NCBI RefSeq assembly: GCF_025399895.1 | Contig: NZ_JAODUA010000001.1 | Location: 496,001 to 560,000 of the forward strand | Source of the DNA: Streptomyces sp. ASQP_92 | GTDB lineage: Bacteria; Actinomycetota; Actinomycetes; Streptomycetales; Streptomycetaceae | Direction: 5' to 3' | DNA: 64,000 nt | Shown here: in pieces, positions 46,135 through 53,979 of the stretch | Position numbering within the stretch: position 1 is the stretch's first letter | How the letters are laid out: every line of letters begins with the position of its first letter | Made by a program: the position numbers and the translations under genes | The notes under the pieces: model-generated | Databases searched by the model: none | What the model saw: only the letters and a program-made list of their open reading frames with translations | Told to the model about the DNA's origin: nothing

Positions 46135-47321
46135 GTCTCCTCCTGGGCGGTCGCGGCAACAAGGGCTTCGAGATCGGTGACCAACTGCTCCACCGGTGGG
46201 CAGGCAAGGACCGAGCGCCGCACGGCGGCCGCGCGCAGCCGGAAGGAGGGCTCGGTGAGCAGCCGCTCCAGGGCCTCGGCGACCGTCTCCTCGGTCACCC
46301 AGTAGGCCGGCACGCTGAGGCCGCTGCCGACGTCGGCGACGTGCTCGGCCGAGTTGGGCTGGTCGTCGTACATCGGCGTGACGAGCATCGGCGTACCGCT
46401 GCGCAGGCCCTCGCGGATGCTGCTGTGGCCGCCGTGCGTGATGAACACGTCGGCCGCCTCCAGGAGCACGTCCTGCGGAACCCACTCGGTGATCAGGCGT
46501 ACGTGCGCGGGCACGTCGCCGAACTCGTCGGGGTCGCGGCCCACGCCGATCGAGACCAGGGCGGTGCAGTCGAGCCCGGACACCGCCTCGATCACGGCGT
46601 GCAGCACCTCGTCGGACTTCCACGGCATGGACGGCGCCATGGTGCCGATCGAGGCGTACACCACCGGCTTGTCGTCGGGCAGTTCGGCGAGCCAGGGCAG
46701 GGCCGTGTCGTCGCTGCGGTAGGGCGCGGTCTGGCGGTAGTGGCGCAGGGTGCGCGGGTCCAGGTCGTCGCCGGTGCACTCGGCGGGCAGCCAGCTGATC
46801 AGGCCGTGCCGGTAGGCGCAGTTGTCCTGCGCCGCCTCGGGCAGGCCGAGTTCGGCCCGCAGCGCGTTCAGCGGGGCGTGGGTGACGGCGGGCGGCAGCA
46901 GATGCGTCGAACCGCCGGCCACCGCGATGTGCGGGATGCCGAGCTTCTCCGCGGCGAGCAGACCGCCCATCTCCTCGCCCTCGCGGACGATCAGGTCGGG
47001 CTGCCAGTCGGCGGCGATCGCGAGGATGTCGCGGGCCGCGGCCAGGGCGGGCGGCCCCAGCACACAGCGCACCAGACCGTCCTCGTACGCTTCCTGGTCG
47101 CCGCGGAACAGCGGCAGTGCGATCGCCTCGATGCAGAACGGGTCCTTGGACCAGTCGAACCCCGCCGGGAAGAACGGGAGTCCGTACCTCTCGCTCTCCT
47201 CGCGCATGGACTCGTCGTCGGCCACGGCGACGGTGTGCCCGGCCCGGACGGCTGCCTGGGCCAGGGGGATCAGCAGACGCAGATGCGACTTGCCCGCATG
47301 GGCGGTGAACAGGATGCGCAC
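46119..47321 (-). CDS. Glycosyltransferase 6 (GT-B, UGT-like, divergent)
   Basis: The 400-residue enzyme starts at a GTG (MRILFTAHAGKSHLRLLIPL). Its donor motif FITHGGHSSIREGLRSGTPMLVTPMYDDQ differs from the other five and is nearer general UGT/MGT enzymes (DDQPxNA-like end). It is first in the GT6-GT5-ABC operon, downstream of a SARP-like box. It may act on a different acceptor, or could serve a self-resistance glycosylation; the sequence does not decide. Confidence 0.88.
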   Translation of the reverse strand: MRILFTAHAGKSHLRLLIPLAQAAVRAGHTVAVADDESMREESERYGLPFFPAGFDWSKDPFCIEAIALPLFRGDQEAYEDGLVRCVLGPPALAAARDILAIAADWQPDLIVREGEEMGGLLAAEKLGIPHIAVAGGSTHLLPPAVTHAPLNALRAELGLPEAAQDNCAYRHGLISWLPAECTGDDLDPRTLRHYRQTAPYRSDDTALPWLAELPDDKPVVYASIGTMAPSMPWKSDEVLHAVIEAVSGLDCTALVSIGVGRDPDEFGDVPAHVRLITEWVPQDVLLEAADVFITHGGHSSIREGLRSGTPMLVTPMYDDQPNSAEHVADVGSGLSVPAYWVTEETVAEALERLLTEPSFRLRAAAVRRSVLACPPVEQLVTDLEALVAATAQEETCASW

Positions 47322-47384
47322 GGCGGGTCTCCGATTGGGGGGTGGGAGCGGCCCCTTGAGGGCCGCCCGTCGGTCATGCCCCAG

Positions 47385-47416
47385 AGCGTGACGGCCTCCA
47401 CTCGATTCGGACTCGA
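47385..47416 (-). promoter_or_regulatory. Putative SARP box for the GT6-GT5-ABC operon
   Basis: Reverse strand: TCGAGTC, 4 bp, TCGAGTG, 8 bp, CACGCT. It has the best heptamer match in the window. Together with the forward box at 47449 it forms an imperfect inverted repeat. Confidence 0.68.
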
Positions 47417-47448
47417 GCCGCCCTTGGCCGGGCTTTCCCCTGCCGCAC

Positions 47449-47480
47449 TCAAGTCCGATTCGAGAGGCGGTGGCGACCTT
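47449..47480 (+). promoter_or_regulatory. Putative SARP box for the KAS III-SDR-ABM operon
   Basis: Forward strand: TCAAGTC, 4 bp, TCGAGAG, 8 bp, GACCTT, about 58 bp before the KAS III-like start. Confidence 0.65.
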
Positions 47481-47538
47481 GGGCGCATGCCGTATGCCCG
47501 AAGGATTCGACCGAACCGCCGAACAGGGGAGTAGCTGG

Positions 47539-48603
47539 ATGCGTTGGAACGAGATCTATGTCGCCTCGCTCGGCAGCTGGCTGCCCGAGCCCGTCCCGGT
47601 GGCCGAGGCCGTCGCGGCCGGGGAGTGCGGCCAGGAGTGGATCGACGACTTCGGGTACGAGTCCGTGCGGATCGCCCGCGAGAGCGAGGAGGAGGGCTGG
47701 ACCGCGCCGCCGGACATGGCGGTCGCCGCCGGCCGCACCGCCCATGAGCGCTCCGGCCTGAACAAGTCCGCGTACTCGCTGCTCCTGCACGGCAGCACCT
47801 GGTTCCAGGGCCTCGACATCTGGCCCGCCGCGTCCTACATCGCCAAGCGGACCGTGGGCGCCACCGTGCCGGGCCTGGACGTGCAGCAGCGCTGCAACAT
47901 CGGCATCAGCGGGCTCGACCTGGCCGCCGCCCACCTCACGGTCGGCTACGGCAAGGGCAGCGCGGTCATGCTCACCACCGCCGACCGCTTCGGCGGCCCC
48001 GGCGCCGACCGCTGGCAGCTGCGGCACGGCAACGCCTACGCCGACGGCGCCACCGCGACCATCCTGTCCACCGAGGGGGGCTTCGCCCGCCTCGTGGCCA
48101 CCGCGACCGTCGCCGACAACTCCCTTGAGCCGATGGCCCGGGGCGACGAGGGGTTCGGCCCCGTCTCGCGCGCCGCCGAGCGCCAGATCGACCTCACCGC
48201 ACGCGGCGACGCCCACAAGGCCGTCAGCGACGAGACGATGACCAACATCCGGTTCGGCAAGGTGATGCAGGAGGCCAAACAGGCCGTCCTGGACGACGCG
48301 GGAATCGGGATCGACGACATCGCGTACGTCATCATCCCCTCCACGGGCCGTATCAAGGGCCCCTTCCAGATCCACCACCTGCTGGGTGTGGACGAGTCCG
48401 AGACGACCTGGGAGTTCGCCCGCCGCAGCGGCCACATCGGCGCCGGCGACTGGGCCGCGGGGCTCGAAAACCTGCTGCTCACGGGCGAGTTGAAGCCCGG
48501 CGACCACGTCATGCTCTACGGCGGCGGAGCCGGCTACACCATCACCACCGCCGTGCTGGAAATCCTTGAGATCCCGGCCTGGGCCACACCCGCCGCGGCC
48601 TGA
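47539..48603 (+). CDS. KAS III-like acyltransferase (CerJ/ChlB3-type)
   Basis: The 354-residue thiolase-fold protein has the active-site Cys at about residue 119 (QQRCNIGISGLD). The PHQAN-type His of true KAS III enzymes is missing (that region reads VIIPSTGRIKG), and the GNTSAAS position reads GHIGAGD, giving His299 and Asp304. A Cys-His-Asp set is typical of the KAS III-like acyltransferases that form esters or move acyl groups between carriers (CerJ in cervimycin, ChlB3, CalO4) rather than making C-C bonds. The ATG at 47539 has AGGGGAG upstream; the longer frame start would cross the promoter. I infer acylation of a sugar hydroxyl or transfer from the discrete carrier protein. Confidence 0.85.
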   Translation: MRWNEIYVASLGSWLPEPVPVAEAVAAGECGQEWIDDFGYESVRIARESEEEGWTAPPDMAVAAGRTAHERSGLNKSAYSLLLHGSTWFQGLDIWPAASYIAKRTVGATVPGLDVQQRCNIGISGLDLAAAHLTVGYGKGSAVMLTTADRFGGPGADRWQLRHGNAYADGATATILSTEGGFARLVATATVADNSLEPMARGDEGFGPVSRAAERQIDLTARGDAHKAVSDETMTNIRFGKVMQEAKQAVLDDAGIGIDDIAYVIIPSTGRIKGPFQIHHLLGVDESETTWEFARRSGHIGAGDWAAGLENLLLTGELKPGDHVMLYGGGAGYTITTAVLEILEIPAWATPAAA

Positions 48604-48637
48604 ACGAGCCGCCCGTCACAAGGAGTTGGCACATCCC

Positions 48638-49399
48638 ATGGAGATAGTCGGCAGGGGCTTCCTGGCCGGACACCTGGCAGGCATCGCCGATCACCACCGG
48701 GACGTGGTGGCGCTGGCCGCCGGGGTCTCGGCCGCCGGTGACATCCCGCCGGAGCAGTACACCCGGGAGTCCAAGCGCCTGTACGAGGTGCTGCGGCACT
48801 GCGAGAAGACCGGCAAACGCCTGGTGTTCTTCTCCACCGCGTCCGCCGGGATGTACTCGGTGCCCGACGCCTCGCCCGGTCGCGAGGACGGCCCGGTCTA
48901 CCCGGCGACCCCGTACGGGCGCCACAAGCTGTCCCTCGAAGCGGTCGTCAAGTCCTCGGACGTCGAGTACCTGATCCTGCGCCTGTCGCACGTCGTCGGC
49001 TTCCACCAGCCGGCCCACCAGCTTCTGCCCGCCCTGGTACGGCAGTTGATGGACGGGCGCATCCAGGTCTACCGCGGCGCGCAGCGCGACCTCATCGACG
49101 TCGAGGACGTCATCAAGATCGTGCACACGCTGCTCGTGGACGGCCGCACCCGCGACGTCGTCAACGTGGCCTCGGGCCACGCCCCGCGCATCGAGGACAT
49201 CGTCACGCACATGGAGCACCTGCTCGACACCCGTGCCGAGAAGTCCTATGTGGAGGCGTCCGGCGCGCAGCCCGTCTCCATCGACAAGCTCTGCCGTCTC
49301 GTGCCGCCGGTGTACGGGCTCGGCTTCGGACCCGACTACTACCGCGGCGTCCTCGACAAGTACGTCCACGCCTATGCGCACCAGCCCGTCACCGCGTAA
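48638..49399 (+). CDS. Short NAD-dependent epimerase/reductase-like SDR
   Basis: The 253-residue extended-SDR-like protein has a compact, atypical N-terminus (IVGRGFLAGHLAG in place of GxxGxxG) and loses part of the first Rossmann unit. It keeps FFSTASAGMYS and YGRHKLSLEAVV with catalytic-type Tyr and Lys. AAGGAG precedes the ATG. It lies between the KAS III-like enzyme and an ABM oxygenase in one operon. It may reduce or epimerise the acyl group before transfer, or act on the polyketide or a sugar. The function is unassigned. Confidence 0.75.
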   Translation: MEIVGRGFLAGHLAGIADHHRDVVALAAGVSAAGDIPPEQYTRESKRLYEVLRHCEKTGKRLVFFSTASAGMYSVPDASPGREDGPVYPATPYGRHKLSLEAVVKSSDVEYLILRLSHVVGFHQPAHQLLPALVRQLMDGRIQVYRGAQRDLIDVEDVIKIVHTLLVDGRTRDVVNVASGHAPRIEDIVTHMEHLLDTRAEKSYVEASGAQPVSIDKLCRLVPPVYGLGFGPDYYRGVLDKYVHAYAHQPVTA

Positions 49400-49432
49400 C
49401 CCCTCCAACCCAAGAAGCGGAAGGTACACCCC

Positions 49433-50101
49433 ATGAGCGAGAACAGCCCCGTCGTCGCGGTCGCCCACTTCGTCCTCAAGGACAAGCACAAGGCGAAGGG
49501 CGCCGAGTTCGAGAAGGCCTACCTCAAGTACAAGGACGCCGTCGCCGCCAAGGACGGCCTGCTGCGCACCGCGCTGCTGCGCGGCATCAAGGAGCCCGAC
49601 AACTTCGTCATCCTCACCTGGTGGCGGGATGCCGACGCGCACCGCACCGTCGTCGGCGACTGGCAGTTCTTCACCGCCGTCTCCAGCCGCTTCGTCTACC
49701 TCGCCTCCATCACCAGCGTGCACGGCCCGGTCCTGGCCGGCCAGAACGCGGCCGACGGGCTCGGCGGGACGGCCGTGCCGGCCGCGGACGCGGCGGTCGC
49801 GCTGACCACCTTCACCCTGCGCGAGGGCGCCGACCAGCAGGCCTTCGAGGGCTCCTTCCTCGGTCATCTGTCGTTCGTCAAGGGCCACGAGGGCTTCCTC
49901 GGCCACCAGCTCGTGCACTCCAACCGGGAGACCGGCGCCTACGTCAACATCGGCTGGTGGAGCGGCCCCCAGGCCTATCTGCCGGTGCTGCGCAGCCCCG
50001 AGATGGCCGCCGACGCGGCGATCATGGCGGTGCACGCCGAGGTCAAGGGCGGCCTGTACACCGCGGTCGTCGACTCGGCCCGCACCGAGGTCGCCGTCTG
50101 A
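49433..50101 (+). CDS. Tandem-domain antibiotic biosynthesis monooxygenase (ABM), copy 1
   Basis: The 222-residue protein is built of two ABM (dimeric alpha-beta barrel) units, about residues 5-100 and 120-210; FVILTWWRDADA and VNIGWWSGPQAY are the matching strand motifs. Single-domain relatives such as ActVA-Orf6 and SnoaB are cofactor-independent anthrone oxygenases. The fused pair would form an internal dimer. It closes the KAS III operon and ends at a bidirectional terminator. Site of oxidation unknown. Confidence 0.85.
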   Translation: MSENSPVVAVAHFVLKDKHKAKGAEFEKAYLKYKDAVAAKDGLLRTALLRGIKEPDNFVILTWWRDADAHRTVVGDWQFFTAVSSRFVYLASITSVHGPVLAGQNAADGLGGTAVPAADAAVALTTFTLREGADQQAFEGSFLGHLSFVKGHEGFLGHQLVHSNRETGAYVNIGWWSGPQAYLPVLRSPEMAADAAIMAVHAEVKGGLYTAVVDSARTEVAV

Positions 50102-50114
50102 ACCACCGCACACC

Positions 50115-50152
50115 AAAGGCGGGCCGGGTCCTTCAGGACCCGGCCCGCCTTT
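50115..50152. terminator. Bidirectional terminator between convergent operons
   Basis: Two perfect 17-bp arms (aaaggcgggccgggtcc and its complement) surround a TTCA loop, with A- and T-runs on either side. It lies between the stops of the forward ABM gene and the reverse FAD gene. Confidence 0.9.
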
Positions 50153-50165
50153 CGTGTCACGAGGT

Positions 50166-51428
50166 TCAGCGAGCGGTGAAGAGCTCGTCGGCCACCTCGA
50201 TCGCGGGGTTGCCGAATGCGATGGTGCGCAGCACCTTGCGGTAGATCGGGGTGTGCTTGACGACGGCCGCCAGCTTGGGGCGCACCCGGGTCGCGAACGT
50301 ACCGGTCGACAGCATCGCCTTGGACTGCATGCCCTGGAGCCGCATCATCGTCGCGATGTCCGGCGCCCGGCGCTCCTCGAACCGGGACAGGAACGCGGCG
50401 CTCGCGTCCTGGCGGCCGACCGCCTCGACGAGCAGCGGGTGCAGCACGACCGCGTCCTGCACCGACAAGTTGATGCCCTGCGCGCCGATTGGGCTGTGCG
50501 TGTGCGCGGCGTCGCCCATCAGGACGAGCCCGTCGTCGGCCCAGCGCTCGGCCCGCCCGGAGAACACGTCGAGCAGGCTGAGATCGCGCAGCGAGGTGAT
50601 CTGCTCGTCGATCAGGTCCGCGTACTCCGGCACCGCCTTCGCCAGCTCGGCCTTGACATGAGCAAGGCCCTGGGAGACGACGTGCTTGTAGCCGCCGTGC
50701 GGCAGCGTCCAGCCGACCTGGATGCGGTCGGGCCAGGAGCCGTAGGCGAGGGCCGGGCTGGTGCCCGCGCTCCTGAACACCCGTACGTCATGGCTGACCT
50801 GGGGCGTGCGGCTGGTCAGCTTGAACCAGAGCACGTCCTGGTCGAAGGCCTCGCTGCGGCCCGCCTCGATCCCGGCCAGCCGGCGCACCTTGGAGAACCG
50901 CCCGTCGGCGCCGACCACGACGGTGCTGTGGAAGACGTGCCCGTCGGCGGCGACCCCGGTGATCCGCCCCCGCTCGTCCCGTACGAGCGCGTTGACCCGG
51001 CAGCCGTCCACGTACTCGAAATCGGCGAACTCCCGGCAGTGTGCGAGGAGTTCGGACAGGAGATGGGACTGCGGAATGGACAGGAGGTGGTCGTAGGGGG
51101 CGGGCAGAGCCCGGTAGTCGATGTCGAGCAGCACCCGGTCCCGCTCCACCAGACGGAAGCGGTCGTGCTCGTGGCAGCCGCGCGCGCGGGCCCCGGCGAG
51201 CACCCCGAGCCGGTCCAGGACCGTCATCGCGCCCGGCTGGAGGATCTCGCCGCGGAACTCCCGCTGGTGCGAGCGGGAACGCTCCACCACGGTCACCCGC
51301 ACCCCCGACTTGAGCAGCAGCAGAGCGAGGGTCAGGCCGGCGGGGCCCGCCCCGACGACGCACACGTCACTGCGGTGCTCCTCGTCGGCGCGGGCCCCGG
51401 CACGGACCTCCTCGGCGGCCGCGGTCAT
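50166..51428 (-). CDS. FAD-dependent monooxygenase, short form
   Basis: The 420-residue flavoprotein has VCVVGAGPAGLTLALLL (FAD), VVGADGRFSKVRRLAG (DG motif) and MGDAAHTHSPIGAQGIN. It lacks the thioredoxin-like C-terminal domain of the hydroxylase at 25 kb, so the two are not recent duplicates. It is a likely late ring hydroxylase or Baeyer-Villiger/epoxidation-type enzyme of the polyketide. It overlaps the upstream aromatase gene by ATGA and ends the KR operon. Confidence 0.9.
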   Translation of the reverse strand: MTAAAEEVRAGARADEEHRSDVCVVGAGPAGLTLALLLLKSGVRVTVVERSRSHQREFRGEILQPGAMTVLDRLGVLAGARARGCHEHDRFRLVERDRVLLDIDYRALPAPYDHLLSIPQSHLLSELLAHCREFADFEYVDGCRVNALVRDERGRITGVAADGHVFHSTVVVGADGRFSKVRRLAGIEAGRSEAFDQDVLWFKLTSRTPQVSHDVRVFRSAGTSPALAYGSWPDRIQVGWTLPHGGYKHVVSQGLAHVKAELAKAVPEYADLIDEQITSLRDLSLLDVFSGRAERWADDGLVLMGDAAHTHSPIGAQGINLSVQDAVVLHPLLVEAVGRQDASAAFLSRFEERRAPDIATMMRLQGMQSKAMLSTGTFATRVRPKLAAVVKHTPIYRKVLRTIAFGNPAIEVADELFTAR

Positions 51429-52255
51429 CGCTGCCCCGCCAGCGCGAGCGCCGCACGCACGTCACCCGCGGCGCGTTCGAGCACCCGGTCGCGGCCGTTG
51501 GACGCCACCGCGAGCACGTCCGCCGTCACCGAGACCCCGCCGGGCGCCGCCGCCAGACGCCAGCGGCGCCGGTAGAGCTCGGCCGGCTCGGGCGGCGTGA
51601 GCAGCTTCTGTACGAGGGTGTGGCCGCCGTGCTCGATCTGCACGGCCGGGGCGCCGTCCTGGGTGCCGAACCAGGCGCTCTCCTCGCCCTCGCGGGCGGG
51701 CAGCGCGGCCAGGAGCCGGGCGTGCGCCTCGGTCACCGAACCGGCGAGCACCACGCTGTCCTCGACCCGGATCACGTCCGACGTCAGCGAACTGGGCTGC
51801 TCCGTCTTGGACTTGAGGGTGCGCATCTGGAGACCGCCGTGCCGGTCGAGCTCGCCCGCGGTCTCCTTCGGGTCGGCGTCGGTGGTGAACCAGTGCCCGG
51901 ACACCACCCGGCAGCCGCCGTCGGGCCGGGGCAGGAAGTCCCAGGTGCCGCCGAGCTCCTTGATCGGGCCCACCGAGCCCTGCTGGGTGAAGTCCATGCG
52001 CAGGGCCACCGGGTCCAGGGTCCGCCGGGACGTCCAGACGCGCAGACCGCCCTCGGGGCCCGGGCGCACCGCCCAGAACTTCACCTCGTCGTCCTGCCCC
52101 TGCTGGGTCAGGACCTCGGTGTACGCGATCCAGGGGTAGAGCAGCGGCCAGTCGGCCACTTCGGTCAGCGCCCGGTAGACGGTGTCCGCCGGGGCGTCGA
52201 TCTCGATCCCGGCGCGCGTCCGGTGGATCTCCCTGTCGGTCGTGGAAGTGCTCAC
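51425..52255 (-). CDS. Second SRPBCC aromatase/cyclase
   Basis: The 276-residue protein has an N-terminal helix-grip domain (IEIDAPADTVYRALTEVADWPLLYPWI) similar to type II PKS aromatase/cyclases, followed by a shorter second domain (about 150-270). It starts at a GTG. It is shorter and diverged relative to the didomain enzyme at 55.5 kb, and probably handles a later ring closure or dehydration. The role is assigned by family and context. Confidence 0.8.
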   Translation of the reverse strand: MSTSTTDREIHRTRAGIEIDAPADTVYRALTEVADWPLLYPWIAYTEVLTQQGQDDEVKFWAVRPGPEGGLRVWTSRRTLDPVALRMDFTQQGSVGPIKELGGTWDFLPRPDGGCRVVSGHWFTTDADPKETAGELDRHGGLQMRTLKSKTEQPSSLTSDVIRVEDSVVLAGSVTEAHARLLAALPAREGEESAWFGTQDGAPAVQIEHGGHTLVQKLLTPPEPAELYRRRWRLAAAPGGVSVTADVLAVASNGRDRVLERAAGDVRAALALAGQR

Positions 52256-52266
52256 AGCAGAACCTC

Positions 52267-53298
52267 TCAGAGGGTGGCGGGGGAGGGGGCGGCGGCGGCC
52301 TTGGCGCGCAGCATGCGGCTCAAGGTGAGCTCGGGATCGGTGACCACGACCGGGCCGAGGGCCGCGTCCACCCGGACGAGCAGCTCGGGGTCGAGCACCG
52401 CCTCGGTGGCCGCGAGGTTGCGGGCGATCTGCTCGGGCGCCGAGGCGCCGATGACGGCCGTGGCGACCTGCGCGTTGCGCAGCACCCAGGCCAGCGCGAG
52501 CTGCGCCGTCGTCAGACCGGTCTCCTCGGCCAGCTCGCCGACGCGGGCGACGGCCGCCAGGACCTCGTCCGACAGGAAGCGATAGCGCTGGATCGAGACG
52601 TCACCGCCCTTGGCGGCCACCGCCCGCGAACCGGCGGGCGCCTTCAGGCCCGGCTTGTACTTCCCGGTCAGCACGCCGCCGGCCAGCGGCGACCACACCA
52701 TCTGCCCGATGCCGAGCGGCGCGCAGGCCGGCATGACCTCGGTCTCGATGACCCGCCACAGCATCGAGTACTGCGGCTGGTTGGAGACCAGGGGGATGTT
52801 CAGCTCACGGGCGAGGGCGGCGGCCCGCTCGATCTCGTCGGCGGCCCACTCCGAGACGCCGACATAGCGGATCTTGCCCGCGGCGACGGCGTCCGCGAAG
52901 GCGCCCATGGTCTCGTCGAGCGGCGTCGAGTCGTCGTACAGATGCGCCTGGTACAGGTCGATGTGCCCGGTGCCGAGCCGGCGCAGCGAGGCATCCAGGG
53001 ACGCGGCGATCCGGGTGCGCGACAGGGCGCCCGGGCCGGGTCCGCCGCCCCTGCCGACCTTGGTGCAGATCACGACGGTGTCCCGGTCGACGCCCGCGAG
53101 GGCCCGGCCGAGGTGCTCCTCGGCCCGGCCCTCGGCATACGCGTCCGCGGTGTCGAACGTGGTGATGCCCGCGTCCAGGGCGGCCCGCACACAGGCGGCG
53201 GCTGCCCGGTCGTCCAACTGGTTGCCCGCGGTCAGCGAGTTGCCGAACGCGACCCGGCTGACCACCGGCCCCGAGACGCCGAGACGGCGGTACTCCAT
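52267..53298 (-). CDS. Aldo/keto reductase
   Basis: The 343-residue AKR barrel has MEYRRLGVSGPVVSRVAFG, TFDTADAYAEG (catalytic Asp and Tyr), VICTKVG (Lys) and YQAHLYDD (His). AKRs in aromatic polyketide clusters reduce side-chain or ring ketones (for example MtmW in mithramycin). The ATG at 53298 has AAGGGA upstream. It is cotranscribed with oxygenases and aromatases. It could instead act on a sugar keto group. Confidence 0.9.
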   Translation of the reverse strand: MEYRRLGVSGPVVSRVAFGNSLTAGNQLDDRAAAACVRAALDAGITTFDTADAYAEGRAEEHLGRALAGVDRDTVVICTKVGRGGGPGPGALSRTRIAASLDASLRRLGTGHIDLYQAHLYDDSTPLDETMGAFADAVAAGKIRYVGVSEWAADEIERAAALARELNIPLVSNQPQYSMLWRVIETEVMPACAPLGIGQMVWSPLAGGVLTGKYKPGLKAPAGSRAVAAKGGDVSIQRYRFLSDEVLAAVARVGELAEETGLTTAQLALAWVLRNAQVATAVIGASAPEQIARNLAATEAVLDPELLVRVDAALGPVVVTDPELTLSRMLRAKAAAAPSPATL

Positions 53299-53342
53299 GG
53301 TGAATCCCTTCTGTTTCCGGTCGACTCCCGCCTCCCGGGCCC

Positions 53343-53963
53343 TCAGGCCCCGGCGGGAGCGAACTCGGCGCGGTTGCCCGCGACATGGGTGGCGGGCACG
53401 GTGCGCACCTCGGCGAGAGCGGCCAGCGCCGCGTACTGGGGCAGCCCGGTCGCCGCGAGCGCGGCTTCCGCGTCGCGCCAGCGGCTCAGCGCGGTGAATC
53501 CGCCGGGCCGCGCGAACAGCGACTTGGCGAGGTCGGCGGCGACGAAGCCGTCGAGCTCCGCGGCGGCCCGCGCGTGGGCCTGGTAGGCGCCGACGAAGGC
53601 CTCGGTGGCGTCGCCCCCGACGGTGAAGGAGTCCACGAACACGACATCGCCGGACTCGCCCGGGGCGCCGTCGAAGCGGGCGACCCCCATCGAGGGGTCC
53701 GCCTCCACGGCGACGATCTTGTGGAACTCCTCGGCGTGCTCCTGGAACGTGGCGCTCGCCAGCACCCGCTGGAAGTCCTCGGGCCGCTCCCACCAGCCGA
53801 GGTTGACGTACACCTCGGGACGGTCGGCCGAGCGGACCGCCTGGTGCGCGAGGAAGCCGGGCTGTGCGCGCATCCACTCCACATGGGACAGGAAGCGGGC
53901 CTCGAACTCCTCGGCGCCGGCCGGGTCGAGCAGGGTGAAGGTGTTGATGACGGTGAAGGACAT
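53343..53963 (-). CDS. Tandem-domain antibiotic biosynthesis monooxygenase (ABM), copy 2
   Basis: The 206-residue protein is made of two ABM folds (about 1-95 and 105-200). The first has FTVINTFTLLDPAGAEEFEARF and VNLGWWERPEDF. It is related in architecture to the protein at 49.4 kb but clearly diverged. Quinone-forming oxygenation of the polyketide (ActVA-Orf6/SnoaB type) is the usual role. It follows the acyl-CoA ligase by 16 bp. Confidence 0.85.
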   Translation of the reverse strand: MSFTVINTFTLLDPAGAEEFEARFLSHVEWMRAQPGFLAHQAVRSADRPEVYVNLGWWERPEDFQRVLASATFQEHAEEFHKIVAVEADPSMGVARFDGAPGESGDVVFVDSFTVGGDATEAFVGAYQAHARAAAELDGFVAADLAKSLFARPGGFTALSRWRDAEAALAATGLPQYAALAALAEVRTVPATHVAGNRAEFAPAGA

Positions 53964-53979
53964 GCGGTGCCTCTCCGGC

